Origin: Salirhabdus sp. Marseille-P4669
GTDB taxonomy: Bacteria > Bacillota > Bacilli > Bacillales > Alkalibacillaceae
DNA: 64,000 nucleotides
Direction: 5' to 3'
Assembly (NCBI RefSeq): GCF_900240405.1
Contig: NZ_OEQK01000001.1
Coordinates: 1-64,000, forward strand
Shown: piece after piece, positions 27,000 to 38,580 of the stretch
Position numbering within the stretch: position 1 is the stretch's first letter
How the letters are laid out: each line of letters opens with the position of its first letter
The notes under the pieces: generated by a model
The model's input: the letters and a program-made list of their open reading frames with translations, nothing else
Told to the model about the DNA's origin: nothing
The model's database searches: none
Program-made: the position numbers and the translations under genes

Positions 27000-28088
27000 T
27001 TAGTCAACCCCATATAAAATTTGCTCTATATATACTTCTTTGTTATCTTTTAAAACAATTATGGAATCATTCTCACTTAAACGTACGATTGGTCTCGTTA
27101 AATTTTTTTCATCGACATATACGATTTCACCGATATTGCCATTTGATAGCTTCACCTTTGTACCTACTGAAAAGCTTGAAAGGCTCCTTGCTAATGTATG
27201 GATTACTTCCATGTCAAGCTTGCCAAAGGAATCTGTTAGCAATTCTTCTAACACTTGATAAGGTGAGCGCTTTTCTCGATAAGTTCGATCAGAAGTCATT
27301 GCAATAAAAGCTTCACTTACAGCAATAATTTTAGAGTACTGATGAATTTTATCTGCCTTAAGACCAAAGGGATATCCACTTCCATCTAGTCTTTCATGAT
27401 GCTGTAATACAGCTATTTTGGCCTCATATTTTAACATTGAAATAGATTCAATCATGCGATAGGAATGAATTGGATGTTTTTTTATTTCGTTGTATTCATC
27501 CTCTGTAAAAGCACCCTTTTTAAAAATTACATCCTCTTCTATATTTGCTAAACCACAATTACTTAAATAAGCAGCTAGTGCTATTTGAATTTGATCCCCT
27601 TGAGAAAAGTTCATTTTCTTTGCAATAATCTCTGAAACAATGGCTATATCGATAGATTGATGGAAAGGATAATCCTCTACCTTTACATACCGATGGAGCT
27701 GAAAAATGATTTCAGGCATATGCTCTGATTCTTTTAATAAAGGTAAAAGGTACTCGCGAATCTCAAAAATATTTAATGGGACTCGATTTCGTAAACGATC
27801 AAATAATTTCTTCGTTTTATCAATACAATCGTTATAAAGCGTTAAAAAATGTTGCATTTTCCCAATCGTGTCGTTTTCTTGCTCTTCTGATACGGCATTT
27901 GGGTCAAAGACTTCACCTGTCGCCAGTTTAGGAGCAACATCAACTTCTTTAATTTGAAATTGGTTTAATACTTTTATATGGATTGGTTGAATAACGGTTT
28001 CCTTTGGAACAATAGGATGAATGGTTTTTCCCATCACGTCACTTAAGAGCAAACATCCTGTCTTTAATTGTTTTGGATGAACAAGCAT
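27000..28088 (-). CDS. HD-GYP-like protein with a degenerate catalytic site
   Basis: The 362-residue protein has an N-terminal region of about 150 residues and a C-terminal HD-GYP-type domain. Recognisable motifs are FKKGAFTEDEYNEIKKHP, LQHHERLDGSGYPFGLKADKI and TSDRTYREKRSPYQVL. Canonical HD-GYP enzymes hydrolyse cyclic di-GMP. Here the central HD pair is replaced by Ser176-Asn177 (YLSNCGL) and the later metal-binding aspartate is replaced in IIAVSEAFIAM, so catalysis is doubtful and a sensory or binding role is more likely. The ATG at 28088 follows GGGGGAG by 5 nt and is preferred to 28190. It is downstream of gyrA on the same strand. Confidence 0.85.
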   Translation of the reverse strand: MLVHPKQLKTGCLLLSDVMGKTIHPIVPKETVIQPIHIKVLNQFQIKEVDVAPKLATGEVFDPNAVSEEQENDTIGKMQHFLTLYNDCIDKTKKLFDRLRNRVPLNIFEIREYLLPLLKESEHMPEIIFQLHRYVKVEDYPFHQSIDIAIVSEIIAKKMNFSQGDQIQIALAAYLSNCGLANIEEDVIFKKGAFTEDEYNEIKKHPIHSYRMIESISMLKYEAKIAVLQHHERLDGSGYPFGLKADKIHQYSKIIAVSEAFIAMTSDRTYREKRSPYQVLEELLTDSFGKLDMEVIHTLARSLSSFSVGTKVKLSNGNIGEIVYVDEKNLTRPIVRLSENDSIIVLKDNKEVYIEQILYGVD

Positions 28089-28216
28089 AAATACTCCCCC
28101 TGTATATATGGCCAGTTGATTAAACAAAGCATAAGCTATATCTCTAACAAAAGGAGGACGAAACAAACTAATGTTGCGTCCTCCTAACAAGTAAGACGAT
28201 AAACAAACCTTATCGG

Positions 28217-30787
28217 TTACTCTTCATCAGCTTCCTCAGCCTGTTTATTTTCATCTTCCTCAAGCGTAGTTTGTTCTTCTTGTTCTACTACTTCTGTATT
28301 TGATTCTTGTTCCGTTGCATTCTCTAAATCTTCCTCGGTAGTGTCATCATCTTCTTCTTTTTCTATTCGAGTAACCGTTGCTACCTCTTCATCTCCATCT
28401 AGCTTAATTAACTTAACACCTTGTGTGTTACGGCCAGTTTCCGAAATACTTTCAACAGGCATTCGAATTAATACACCACTTTCTGTAATGATCATTAAAT
28501 CTTCATCACCTGTTACTGCTTTTACTGCGACAACCGTACCATTTTTGTCTGTTAAGTTAACCGTGAAGATACCTTTCCCACCACGATTGGTCGTACGATA
28601 TTCTGTCGCATTGGTTCTCTTACCATAACCCTTGCTTGTTACCGTTAAGACTTGAATATCATCTTCAAGAATTTCCATTGAAACTACTTTATCTGTTTCA
28701 TCTCTTAGTGTAATCCCTTTAACACCAGAAGCAGTACGACCCATTGTTCTTACATCCTGCTCATCAAAACGAATTAAATAACCTTGTTTTGTTCCCATCA
28801 TAATTTGCTTTTTACCATCTGTTAAGCGTACAGAAATTAACTCATCTTCTTCTCTTAGGTTAATTGCACGTAAACCACCTTTTCTAATATTAGCAAAGGA
28901 ACTTAGTGCTGTTCGTTTCACAATTCCATGCTTTGTAGCAAAGAATAAATACCAGTCTTCCACATACTCATGAACGGTAATAACAGCGTTGATCCACTCG
29001 TCTTTTTCAATCTCTAATAAGTTAACAATTGGTAATCCCTTCGCAGTACGACCATACTCAGGTATTTCATAACCTTTTGTTTTGTATACTTTCCCTTTAT
29101 TTGAGAAAAATAAGACTGTATCATGAGTAGAAGTAGATAGTAAATGCTCCACAAAATCATCTTCGTTCGTTCCCATACCTTGTACGCCTCGTCCACCACG
29201 CCGTTGCGTTTTATAAGTAGTGGCTGGCAATCGTTTGATATAGCCTTTATGCGTTAAGGTAATAATGATTTTTTCCTCTGGAATTAAATCCTCATCCTCA
29301 AAGAAATCCGTTTGTCCAATAACAATTTCTGTTCTTCTTTTGTCATTAAACTTTTCTTTAATTTCGATTAACTCTTCTCGAATGATTTCTAGAACTTTTT
29401 CTTCGTCCGCTAAAACGGCTTTTAACTCTGCTATTAGCTTCATTAGTTGTTGATATTCTTCTTCGATTTTGTCACGCTCTAAACCAGTTAAACGTTGCAA
29501 ACGCATATCCAAAATAGCCTGTGCTTGTTTCTCTGATAGCTGGAACTGAGTCATTAACCCTTCCCGAGCTTCATCCGTTGTTTTAGAGCCTCTAATTAAA
29601 GCAATAACCGCATCTATATTGTTTAATGCAATACGCAATCCTTCTAAAATGTGTGCACGAGCTTCTGCTTTTCTTAATTCATAAGCTGTTCTACGCTTAA
29701 TAACAACCTTTTGATGATCTAAGTAATAAACAAGGGATTGTTTCAGGTTCAACACTTTTGGTTGACCATCATGGAGTGCTAGCATATTGATTCCGAAAGA
29801 TGTTTGTAATGCTGTATGTTTGTATAAATTGTTTAACACAACATTTGGTGTTACATCTTTTCTTAATTCAATTACGACACGCATGCCTTCACGGTCCGAT
29901 TCGTCACGTAAATCGGTAATACCCTCAATACGTTTATCTCGAACAAGCTCTGCAATTTTTTCAATAAGTCTTGCTTTGTTTACTTGATATGGTAGTTCCG
30001 TAACAATGATGGAAGACTTACCATTTTTATGTTCAATAATTTCTGCCTTCGCTCTAATTGTAAGTGAGCCTCTCCCTGTTTCAAAAGCTTTTCGAATACC
30101 ACTTCGACCTAAAATTTGGCCACCAGTAGGGAAGTCTGGTCCATAAATATAATTTTCCATAAGCTCCTGAATCGTGATATCCGGGTCTTTACTGACAGCT
30201 AGTACAGCGTCAATCACTTCACCTAATTGATGAGGTGGAACATTCGTAGCCATCCCAACCGCAATACCTGAAGCACCATTTACTAATAAATTCGGAAAGC
30301 GTGCAGGTAAAACAGCTGGTTCTCTTTCTGAACCATCATAGTTATCTTGATAGTCAATTGTATCTTTATTGATATCACGAAGTAGCTCCATAGAAATTTT
30401 GGACATTCTTGCTTCTGTATAACGCATCGCTGCAGCTGAATCGCCATCTACAGAACCAAAGTTACCATGACCATCTACAAGCATATACCTGAAGTTAAAA
30501 TCCTGTGCCATTCTTACCATTGCTTCATAAACTGCTGAATCACCGTGTGGGTGATACTTACCAATTACTTCCCCAACAATACGTGCTGATTTTTTATAAG
30601 CTTTATCAGAGTGCATGCCTAAGTCATGCATTGCATATAGAATTCTCCGGTGAACTGGCTTTAAACCGTCACGGACATCAGGAAGAGCACGTGAAACAAT
30701 TACGCTCATCGCATAATCTAAAAAAGATGTTCGCATTTCCTGGCTTATATTTATTTCCTGAACCTGTGGACGTTGAAGATCCGCCAT
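28217..30787 (-). CDS. gyrA: DNA gyrase subunit A
   Basis: GyrA breaks and rejoins DNA in the supercoiling reaction. The 856-residue protein has the catalytic Tyr123 ([11 protein letters not shown]), the quinolone-resistance region with wild-type Ser84 and Glu88 ([11 protein letters not shown]), and a C-terminal beta-pinwheel with the GyrA-box [10 protein letters not shown]. The end is a long acidic tail of about 50 residues rich in Glu, which is stronger than in B. subtilis and may reflect adaptation to salt. AGGAGG is 7 nt before the ATG. It lies downstream of gyrB with a 91-nt gap. Confidence 0.99.
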   Translation of the reverse strand: MADLQRPQVQEINISQEMRTSFLDYAMSVIVSRALPDVRDGLKPVHRRILYAMHDLGMHSDKAYKKSARIVGEVIGKYHPHGDSAVYEAMVRMAQDFNFRYMLVDGHGNFGSVDGDSAAAMRYTEARMSKISMELLRDINKDTIDYQDNYDGSEREPAVLPARFPNLLVNGASGIAVGMATNVPPHQLGEVIDAVLAVSKDPDITIQELMENYIYGPDFPTGGQILGRSGIRKAFETGRGSLTIRAKAEIIEHKNGKSSIIVTELPYQVNKARLIEKIAELVRDKRIEGITDLRDESDREGMRVVIELRKDVTPNVVLNNLYKHTALQTSFGINMLALHDGQPKVLNLKQSLVYYLDHQKVVIKRRTAYELRKAEARAHILEGLRIALNNIDAVIALIRGSKTTDEAREGLMTQFQLSEKQAQAILDMRLQRLTGLERDKIEEEYQQLMKLIAELKAVLADEEKVLEIIREELIEIKEKFNDKRRTEIVIGQTDFFEDEDLIPEEKIIITLTHKGYIKRLPATTYKTQRRGGRGVQGMGTNEDDFVEHLLSTSTHDTVLFFSNKGKVYKTKGYEIPEYGRTAKGLPIVNLLEIEKDEWINAVITVHEYVEDWYLFFATKHGIVKRTALSSFANIRKGGLRAINLREEDELISVRLTDGKKQIMMGTKQGYLIRFDEQDVRTMGRTASGVKGITLRDETDKVVSMEILEDDIQVLTVTSKGYGKRTNATEYRTTNRGGKGIFTVNLTDKNGTVVAVKAVTGDEDLMIITESGVLIRMPVESISETGRNTQGVKLIKLDGDEEVATVTRIEKEEDDDTTEEDLENATEQESNTEVVEQEEQTTLEEDENKQAEEADEE

Positions 30788-30878
30788 TGGTATTACCTCC
30801 TAAGAAGAAAAGCGTAGGCGACAGCCGTAGCTAGACATCTTCACATTTTTAATTTTTCACTTAAAATCCTAGCAATCA

Positions 30879-32822
<1,944 letters not shown>

Positions 32823-32929
32823 TTAATTTAAATAGACAACAATATTTACGCTCTATTCGTAAATAGACAACTACCTAAAACATGAAATAATAGCTTATAC
32901 TAAAAATCGTAGAAGCTATTACGAATAAT

Positions 32930-33229
32930 TTATTCAATACTATTTTCATCATCAAATACATCTGAAAAATCTTCTAGTTTGTTTAAGGTTGATGATAATT
33001 GGGCTCGTTTTTTTAATGTGTTTACAGATAAGGTACTAAAATAAATTAAATCTGTTGTTATGACAATTGATTTTGCTGAATCATAATAAGCCTCTACAAC
33101 TTTATTATTTTTTCGTTGATTCATAATCATTTCATCGATAATAGAAGAGGATGTCAGTAGCTCTCTATCTATTATCGAAACAACATCTTTAGAATGAATG
33201 ACGTGATCCTCACCTATATGTATAAACAA
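32930..33229 (-). CDS. remB: Extracellular matrix regulator RemB (YaaB)
   Basis: This 99-residue protein starts FIHIGEDHVIHSKDVVSIID, typical of RemB/YaaB (DUF370-like) proteins, which with RemA activate matrix genes in B. subtilis. The C-terminal third is charged. The start is TTG, with GTGAGGA upstream. It lies 9 nt after recF and ahead of gyrB, its conserved position. The regulatory role is transferred from the family. Confidence 0.88.
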   Translation of the reverse strand: MFIHIGEDHVIHSKDVVSIIDRELLTSSSIIDEMIMNQRKNNKVVEAYYDSAKSIVITTDLIYFSTLSVNTLKKRAQLSSTLNKLEDFSDVFDDENSIE

Positions 33230-33238
33230 CGAATATCC

Positions 33239-34357
33239 TCACCCTTCTTTCACTACAGTTCCTTTATGAACATGAAATATTTCTGCTTTTTTCAACGTTT
33301 CATGCTCTATCCCCGTAACACTTGTTGTGGATACAAAGGTTTGTACTTTTCCTTGTATTGTATTTAATAAATGAGATTGTCGATGATCATCCAACTCACT
33401 TAAAACATCGTCTAGAAGTAAAATTGGATATTCTCCAACTTCATTGTGAATTAATTCAATTTCTGCTAATTTTAACGATAATGCCGTTGTTCTTTGTTGA
33501 CCCTGGGAGCCAAATGCTTGAACGTCCTTTTCATTCACATAAAATAGCAGGTCATCCCGATGAGGACCAATAAGAGACGTTCCTCTCTCCACTTCTTTTG
33601 TTTCTACATCCTGAAATTGTTTTTGATAAACTTCTACTATTTTTGACAACTCCATGTTTTCTGATACATCAGCACTAGCTTGGTACGTAATTTCTAAATC
33701 TTCTAAGTCATGACTTATCCCTTTATGAATTGGAAGGGCCCATTTACGTAATAAATGAAGAAATTGAAAACGTCTCTGGGTAATAGGGGAAGCATGCTCA
33801 ATTAGCTGTTCCGTCATTACTCGAAGCATCGTCCGATCCATTTCTCTATTACGCTGATAGTCCTTTAACAATGCATTACGTTGCTTCAATATTTTTTGAT
33901 ATTGTGTTAAATGATACACATAGATAGGTTGGATTTGCCCAATTTCCATATCTATAAATCTTCTGCGCTCTTGTGGACTACCTTTCACTAAATTTAAATC
34001 CTCTGGAGCGAACATAACAACGTTTAATGCACCTATATAATCACTTAAACGCTGTTGCTCGATATGATTTAATTTTGCTTTTTTTCCCTTATTTGAAAAA
34101 ATGAGCTCTAACGGAAAGGAACGATTTCGTTTTACAACACTACCTTTTATTTTAGCATAATTTTCGTTCCATTTTATTAATTCTTTATCTTTTGATGTAC
34201 GATGTGACTTTGTTAATGCTAAAACATAGATGGATTCCATCATATTTGTTTTTCCTTGTGCATTTTCACCAATGACAACATTAATTTTGTGATCAAAAGA
34301 TAAATCGAGTTTGTCATAATTCCGGTAATTTGTAAGTGATAGTTCTGTTATATACAT
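33239..34357 (-). CDS. recF: DNA replication and repair protein RecF
   Basis: RecF is an SMC-like ATPase that helps load RecA at gaps with RecO and RecR. The 372-residue protein has the Walker [13 protein letters not shown] at residues 32-43, the [19 protein letters not shown] region, the ABC-type signature [18 protein letters not shown] and the Walker [22 protein letters not shown] precedes the ATG. It is 27 nt downstream of yaaA. Confidence 0.98.
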   Translation of the reverse strand: MYITELSLTNYRNYDKLDLSFDHKINVVIGENAQGKTNMMESIYVLALTKSHRTSKDKELIKWNENYAKIKGSVVKRNRSFPLELIFSNKGKKAKLNHIEQQRLSDYIGALNVVMFAPEDLNLVKGSPQERRRFIDMEIGQIQPIYVYHLTQYQKILKQRNALLKDYQRNREMDRTMLRVMTEQLIEHASPITQRRFQFLHLLRKWALPIHKGISHDLEDLEITYQASADVSENMELSKIVEVYQKQFQDVETKEVERGTSLIGPHRDDLLFYVNEKDVQAFGSQGQQRTTALSLKLAEIELIHNEVGEYPILLLDDVLSELDDHRQSHLLNTIQGKVQTFVSTTSVTGIEHETLKKAEIFHVHKGTVVKEG

Positions 34358-34384
34358 ATATTTCTCCCTCTAGCATAAGGAACA

Positions 34385-34609
34385 TTAATCATCAACTTGA
34401 ATAACTTGATAGGTACCGACTCCTATAATTTCTACGGTATCACCATGCTTTAACTTTTTTCCACGACGATTTTCTTTTTCCCCATTTACAAAAATGGTGT
34501 GCTCACTTAAAAACCACTTCGCCATGCCACCAGTATCAATAACATTAGCTAGCTTTAAAAAGGTACCTAATGGTATAAATTCAGTTGAGATTTCAACTTT
34601 TTCATGCAA
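34385..34609 (-). CDS. yaaA: S4 domain protein YaaA/RlbA
   Basis: This 74-residue RNA-binding protein consists of one S4 fold (FLKLANVIDTGGMAKWFLSEHTIFVNGEKENRRGKKL). B. subtilis YaaA is implicated in late ribosome or recF-region functions; the exact role is unsettled. I start it at TTG 34607-34609, because AGGTGATC, a full match to the 16S tail, is placed 6 nt upstream of it and overlaps the alternative GTG at 34618. It lies between dnaN and recF, as throughout the Bacillaceae. Confidence 0.92.
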   Translation of the reverse strand: MHEKVEISTEFIPLGTFLKLANVIDTGGMAKWFLSEHTIFVNGEKENRRGKKLKHGDTVEIIGVGTYQVIQVDD

Positions 34610-34757
34610 TCTGATCACCTAAATTTTTTTATATTTTTACTTACTATATTTTTTACTATTTTTTCAAATAAATAAGCTCAAGTACGTTTTATTTTTCTAT
34701 ATTCTATTTTACTAGATGCAGGCCAACAAAGAAAGTTTACAAGCGTTAAAAAGTAAG

Positions 34758-34794
34758 AAAAGCAAGGGCTTTTATAGGAATTCCCTTGCTTTTT
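34758..34794 (-). terminator. Hairpin after dnaN
   Basis: AAAAGCAAGGG and CCCTTGCTTTT form an 11-bp stem with a 14-nt loop just past the dnaN stop. The minus strand continues TTTTCTTACTTTTT, a broken T-run. It could end or attenuate the dnaA-dnaN transcript before yaaA-recF. Confidence 0.75.
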
Positions 34795-34823
34795 TTGTCT
34801 ATTTATTCTTGATGTTTAGGTTC

Positions 34824-35969
34824 TTAATACGTTCTTACAGGTAAAATAAGCTGTAAGATTTCTTCATGGTCTTCGATTGGTTTAATAATAAACGGTCTCA
34901 TTGCTCCAGTGAATTGGATTTTAACCTTTTCCGAATCAATTGCTTTCAATGCGTCCATCATGTATTTTGCACTGAACGAAATCTTTAATTCTTCTCCATT
35001 CAATGAGTCGATATTGATTTCATCTACTACTTTACCAATTTCAGGAGAGTTACTAGAGATTTCAATTTTTTGATTTTCCTTTGTAACTAGCTTCACTACG
35101 TTATTACGACTTTCCTTTGCAAGCAAACTAGCACGATCAATCGAATTAAGTAATACTTTAGAGTCTGCTATTACGTCTGTTTTACTTTGCTCTGGAATTA
35201 AACGTGACGTTTCTGGATAATTTCCATCTAAAAGTCTAGACAGGAATAAAAGGTTTTTAGCTTGGAATAAAATTTGGTTGTCCGTAATACTAATTTCAAC
35301 ATGATCTTGGGTATCATCTAAAATTTTACTTAATTCATTTAAGCTTTTACCTGGAATGACAACACTCTTATCGATCAGCTCTGCTGTATTGATTGTTAAA
35401 GGTATAGATCTAGATGCTAAACGATGACTATCCGTTGCAACAAACGCTAATTTATCACTTTTAATGGATAAATTTACACCAGTTAAAATAGGTCTTGTTT
35501 CAGATGTAGATACAGCAAAAACAGTTTGTTTAATTAAATTTTTTAATAAATCTGTTGGTAATTCAAAGCTGTTTTCTGTATGTAATTTAGGAAGATGTGG
35601 ATATTCCTCTGCATCTTGTCCATTTAAATTAAACTCTGCATTTCCAGATCGAATCAAAATATTATGATTTTCATCAGCAGTAATTTCTACAGTTTGTTCA
35701 GGTAGCTTACGTACAATTTCAGGGAAGTATTTAGCCTGTACAACGATACTTCCAGGTTCTATTCCTTCTACATAAACCACTCCATTTTCTTCTGCAGGGA
35801 TATAGGATTCAATGGTTACATCGGAATCACTACCAGTAAGTTTTAGGCCGTCTTTTGTTACTTCTATTTTCATTCCACTTAATATTGGTATCGTTGTTTT
35901 TAAAGAGATAGCTTTCATTACATCCTGTACGCTTTCCATTAACTGAGTACGTTGGACAACAAACTTCAT
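34824..35969 (-). CDS. dnaN: DNA polymerase III sliding clamp (beta subunit)
   Basis: This ring-shaped processivity clamp is used by the replicase and by repair enzymes. The 381-residue protein shows the three-fold clamp architecture, starting MKFVVQRTQLMESVQDVMKA and ending in the conserved MRPFIIKP...LQLILPVRTY that closes the hydrophobic partner-binding pocket. AGGAGG lies upstream of the ATG. It follows dnaA with a 211-nt spacer that holds the unwinding half of oriC. Confidence 0.99.
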   Translation of the reverse strand: MKFVVQRTQLMESVQDVMKAISLKTTIPILSGMKIEVTKDGLKLTGSDSDVTIESYIPAEENGVVYVEGIEPGSIVVQAKYFPEIVRKLPEQTVEITADENHNILIRSGNAEFNLNGQDAEEYPHLPKLHTENSFELPTDLLKNLIKQTVFAVSTSETRPILTGVNLSIKSDKLAFVATDSHRLASRSIPLTINTAELIDKSVVIPGKSLNELSKILDDTQDHVEISITDNQILFQAKNLLFLSRLLDGNYPETSRLIPEQSKTDVIADSKVLLNSIDRASLLAKESRNNVVKLVTKENQKIEISSNSPEIGKVVDEINIDSLNGEELKISFSAKYMMDALKAIDSEKVKIQFTGAMRPFIIKPIEDHEEILQLILPVRTY

Positions 35970-36180
35970 TTTTAAATCCTCCTAATATAGGTCTTTGAGT
36001 AATGAATAAAGGCGCAAGCTATTGCGCTTTATATATTATTTATGTTTTTTAAAAAATAGTAATAATAGTAATAGGCCTTGTGAATATGTGTATAACTAAT
36101 ATTTTTACTAGATAAGAAAGTCTATCCACATGTGGATAGACTGTGTATATATGTGTACTAGTTATTCACAGTATTCAGGA
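35970..36180. other. oriC, unwinding part in the dnaA-dnaN spacer
   Basis: The spacer contains DnaA boxes: CTATCCACA back-to-back with TGTGGATAG in the palindrome at 36121-36140, TTATTCACA at 36162-36170, and TTATACACA on the minus strand at 36087-36095. In the dnaA reading direction a GC patch (AGGCC) follows, then a DnaA-trio array, then AT-rich DNA. This is the layout of the basal unwinding system known in B. subtilis. A small hairpin GCGCAA/TTGCGC at 36012-36027 lies on the dnaN side. Confidence 0.85.
36057..36074 (+). other. DnaA-trio array next to the duplex-unwinding element
   Basis: Six consecutive trinucleotides TAG-TAA-TAA-TAG-TAA-TAG stand on the plus strand, flanked by the GC patch GCC on the DnaA-box side and by AT-only DNA (36030-36056) on the other. 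DnaA-trios (3'-GAT-5' repeats) bind single-stranded origin DNA through DnaA and define where the helix opens. The match to the B. subtilis element is clear in position, orientation and spacing. Confidence 0.8.
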
Positions 36181-37527
36181 TTAGTGTTGTTTAATTTTTT
36201 CTTTTAATTCTTCAATTTCTTTATGAAGGAGTTGATCACTTGCAATCATTTTAGAAATCTTTTCGTGTGCATGAATAACCGTTGTATGATCTCGGCCACC
36301 AAATTCTTCTCCAATTTTCGGTAGGGAAAAGTCCGTCATTTCTCTCGCTAAATACATCGCAATTTGACGAGGAAATGCAATAGATTTTGTTCTTTTCTTA
36401 GCAGAAAAATCCTCTAGTTTAATTTGATAATGCTCTCCAACAACTTCTTGTATCCCATGAATCGTGATTGTTTTTGGTTTTGAACTAGGGATAATATCTT
36501 TTAGTGCATCAGCAGCAACGGAAGCATCTATATCTTTATTGATAAGAGATGAATAGGCTACTACACGAATTAGTGCACCTTCAAGTTCTCGAATGTTTGT
36601 ATCGATTTGATTCGCGATGTAGAGCATTACTTCATTTGGAATATCTAAACCTTCTGCTTTTGCTTTTTTGCGTAAAATAGCAATTCTTGTTTCCAAGTCT
36701 GGAGGGGTTATGTCTGTTATAAGCCCCCATTCAAACCTAGACCTTAAGCGATCTTCTAGTGTGGGAATTTCCTTTGGTGGTCGATCACTTGAAATTACAA
36801 TTTGCTTGTTTTCCTCATGCAAAGTATTAAACGTATGGAAAAATTCCTCTTGTGTTGATTCTTTACCAGCCAAAAACTGAATATCATCTATAAGAAGTAC
36901 ATCCACTTTTCGGTACTTATTGCGAAAATCTATTGCCTTATTATCACGAATAGAGTTAATAAATTCATTGGTAAACTTCTCACTAGATAAATAAACCACT
37001 TTAGCCGAAGGATTATGTTCTAAAACATAATGTCCGATCGCATGCATTAAGTGGGTTTTACCTAATCCTACTCCTCCATATATAAATAGGGGATTATATG
37101 CTTTAGCTGGTGCTTCAGCAACCGCTAATGATGCAGCATGTGCAAAGCGATTCCCAGAGCCAATTACAAAGGTATCAAATGTATTTTTTGCATTTAAAAG
37201 AGAATTAGGAGATTCCTCATTTCCATTTGATCCATTTGGTTTTGTTTTTGGTTTTTTTACAGGTTCCGGTTCTATTTCTGTTTCTGGAATAATAAATTTA
37301 GGTTTAAGAGCAGTACCTGCAACTTCGTATAAAGTATCAGATATAAGCTCTGAATAACTATTTTCTAGCCAGTCACGTGCAAATTCATTAGGAGCAGCAA
37401 TAACAATCGTATCATTCTGGAAGGATTTTGCCTCAGTAGATTTTAACCAAGTATCAAAGCTCGGTTTACTGATTTTCCCTTCAATGGTTTGGAGTGTTTT
37501 TGCCCATAGCTCTGCTAGATTTTCCAA
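36181..37527 (-). CDS. dnaA: Chromosomal replication initiator DnaA
   Basis: DnaA is an AAA+ initiator that binds the DnaA boxes on both sides of its gene and opens oriC. The 448-residue protein has domain I ([17 protein letters not shown]), a short linker (about residues 85-110), the AAA+ domain with Walker [11 protein letters not shown] and Walker [10 protein letters not shown], and the C-terminal DNA-binding domain with [16 protein letters not shown] choose TTG at 37525-37527 as start, since GAGAGGTGATC places its core 6 nt upstream and MENLAELW is the family N-terminus; GTG at 37536 overlaps that site. Confidence 0.98.
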   Translation of the reverse strand: MENLAELWAKTLQTIEGKISKPSFDTWLKSTEAKSFQNDTIVIAAPNEFARDWLENSYSELISDTLYEVAGTALKPKFIIPETEIEPEPVKKPKTKPNGSNGNEESPNSLLNAKNTFDTFVIGSGNRFAHAASLAVAEAPAKAYNPLFIYGGVGLGKTHLMHAIGHYVLEHNPSAKVVYLSSEKFTNEFINSIRDNKAIDFRNKYRKVDVLLIDDIQFLAGKESTQEEFFHTFNTLHEENKQIVISSDRPPKEIPTLEDRLRSRFEWGLITDITPPDLETRIAILRKKAKAEGLDIPNEVMLYIANQIDTNIRELEGALIRVVAYSSLINKDIDASVAADALKDIIPSSKPKTITIHGIQEVVGEHYQIKLEDFSAKKRTKSIAFPRQIAMYLAREMTDFSLPKIGEEFGGRDHTTVIHAHEKISKMIASDQLLHKEIEELKEKIKQH

Positions 37528-38159
37528 ATTGATCACCTCTCTTTCTAGGGGGAAAGTGTACGAATCCGACTCTTTTCATGTATGTGATGTAAAGCTATTT
37601 GAAATAAAATCACGATATAATAAAGAGGATTAAAGCTTGTGGATAAAAAATGTCTATAATAATAAGAGATAAGACAATTATCGACATTATCCACAAAAAT
37701 GTGAATAGAACCATAAACAAGACAGTGAATTAATGTCCACAGGATATCCACATTGTGTGGATAACATCATTTTGTTTCACTATTTTTTTATTGTTAAACA
37801 CAAATATAATACCAAATAAATCCTAGAGGTGCAATGGATTTTACCTACTTATCCACAAATTCAATTACTTGTGGTCTTTTTTTATCCACAACACTATATT
37901 TTGTGTATTAATTGTCGATAGAGGTTGTAGATAAATGTCGAGACGTCTCTTTTTTATAAACATGTCATGTGGATAAATGGAAAAACAGTATTTTAGGAGG
38001 CTGATCATCCTTCACGAAAAAGAATCTGTTAACTAGAAAAAAGCGTAAAGGAACTTAAAAGTATGAGAAAGTTTATGGCGTTTTTTTTTTTGTGCAAAAT
38101 TTATTTGGTAAAGGGCAGTATTGTAGGAAGAAGGTTTTGATTTGTTCCGTTGAGCTATG
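37528..38159. other. oriC, DnaA-box region upstream of dnaA
   Basis: This non-coding stretch between the divergent dnaA and rpmH genes holds six perfect TTATCCACA boxes. They are at 37638-37646 (-), 37687-37695 (+), 37756-37764 (-), 37849-37857 (+), 37882-37890 (+) and 37968-37976 (-), with a one-mismatch box ATATCCACA at 37744-37752. The region is AT-rich. It corresponds to the incA/incB half of the bipartite Bacillus oriC and also carries the dnaA promoter, which I could not place with confidence. Confidence 0.93.
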
Positions 38160-38189
38160 TTGACATATCACTTTATATTCCTATATAAT
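38160..38189 (+). promoter_or_regulatory. rpmH promoter
   Basis: TTGACA (38160-38165) and TATAAT (38184-38189) are both perfect sigma-A hexamers, 18 nt apart. The predicted transcript starts near 38196 and gives a leader of about 50 nt to rpmH. Confidence 0.85.
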
Positions 38190-38247
38190 GAGTTGAACTG
38201 TGTGAATTGACATTGAAGTTTAACTTTCCTCAGGAGGTGTAATATAG

Positions 38248-38382
38248 ATGAAACGTACGTACCAACCAAAGAAACGTAAGCATAGTAAAGTTCATGGTTT
38301 TAGAGCTCGTATGAGCACAAAGAATGGCCGTAATATTTTAGCTGCGCGCCGTCGTAAAGGAAGAAAAAAATTATCAGCATAG
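38248..38382 (+). CDS. rpmH: 50S ribosomal protein L34
   Basis: This 44-residue, strongly basic protein begins [18 protein letters not shown] and continues [20 protein letters not shown], the universal L34 sequence. AGGAGGTG lies 8 nt before the ATG. It is the first rightward gene from oriC, followed by rnpA as in nearly all bacteria. A hairpin directly after the stop may attenuate readthrough into rnpA, matching the very different amounts needed of the two products. Confidence 0.98.
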   Translation: MKRTYQPKKRKHSKVHGFRARMSTKNGRNILAARRRKGRKKLSA

Positions 38383-38383
38383 G

Positions 38384-38409
38384 CCACTGAATTAATCAGT
38401 GGTCTTTTT
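38384..38409 (+). terminator. Hairpin terminator or attenuator between rpmH and rnpA
   Basis: CCACTGA and TCAGTGG form a 7-bp stem with a 5-nt loop followed by TCTTTTTC. The modest stem suggests partial termination. The remaining 170 nt before rnpA are AT-rich without other recognisable elements. Confidence 0.7.
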
Positions 38410-38580
38410 CTACATTTAGACCAATATATTAGGACATAGGGGGGATTAGGAATTAGTCCCCCTTATTGAATGAAATGATATAAATGTTGGGATAATGTTG
38501 GAGTAAATTGATATTTTAGTTTTTTTTACGATCCGCATTTCTTAAAAGGTGCCTTTCGTTTTTGTATTGGGGTGACAGTT

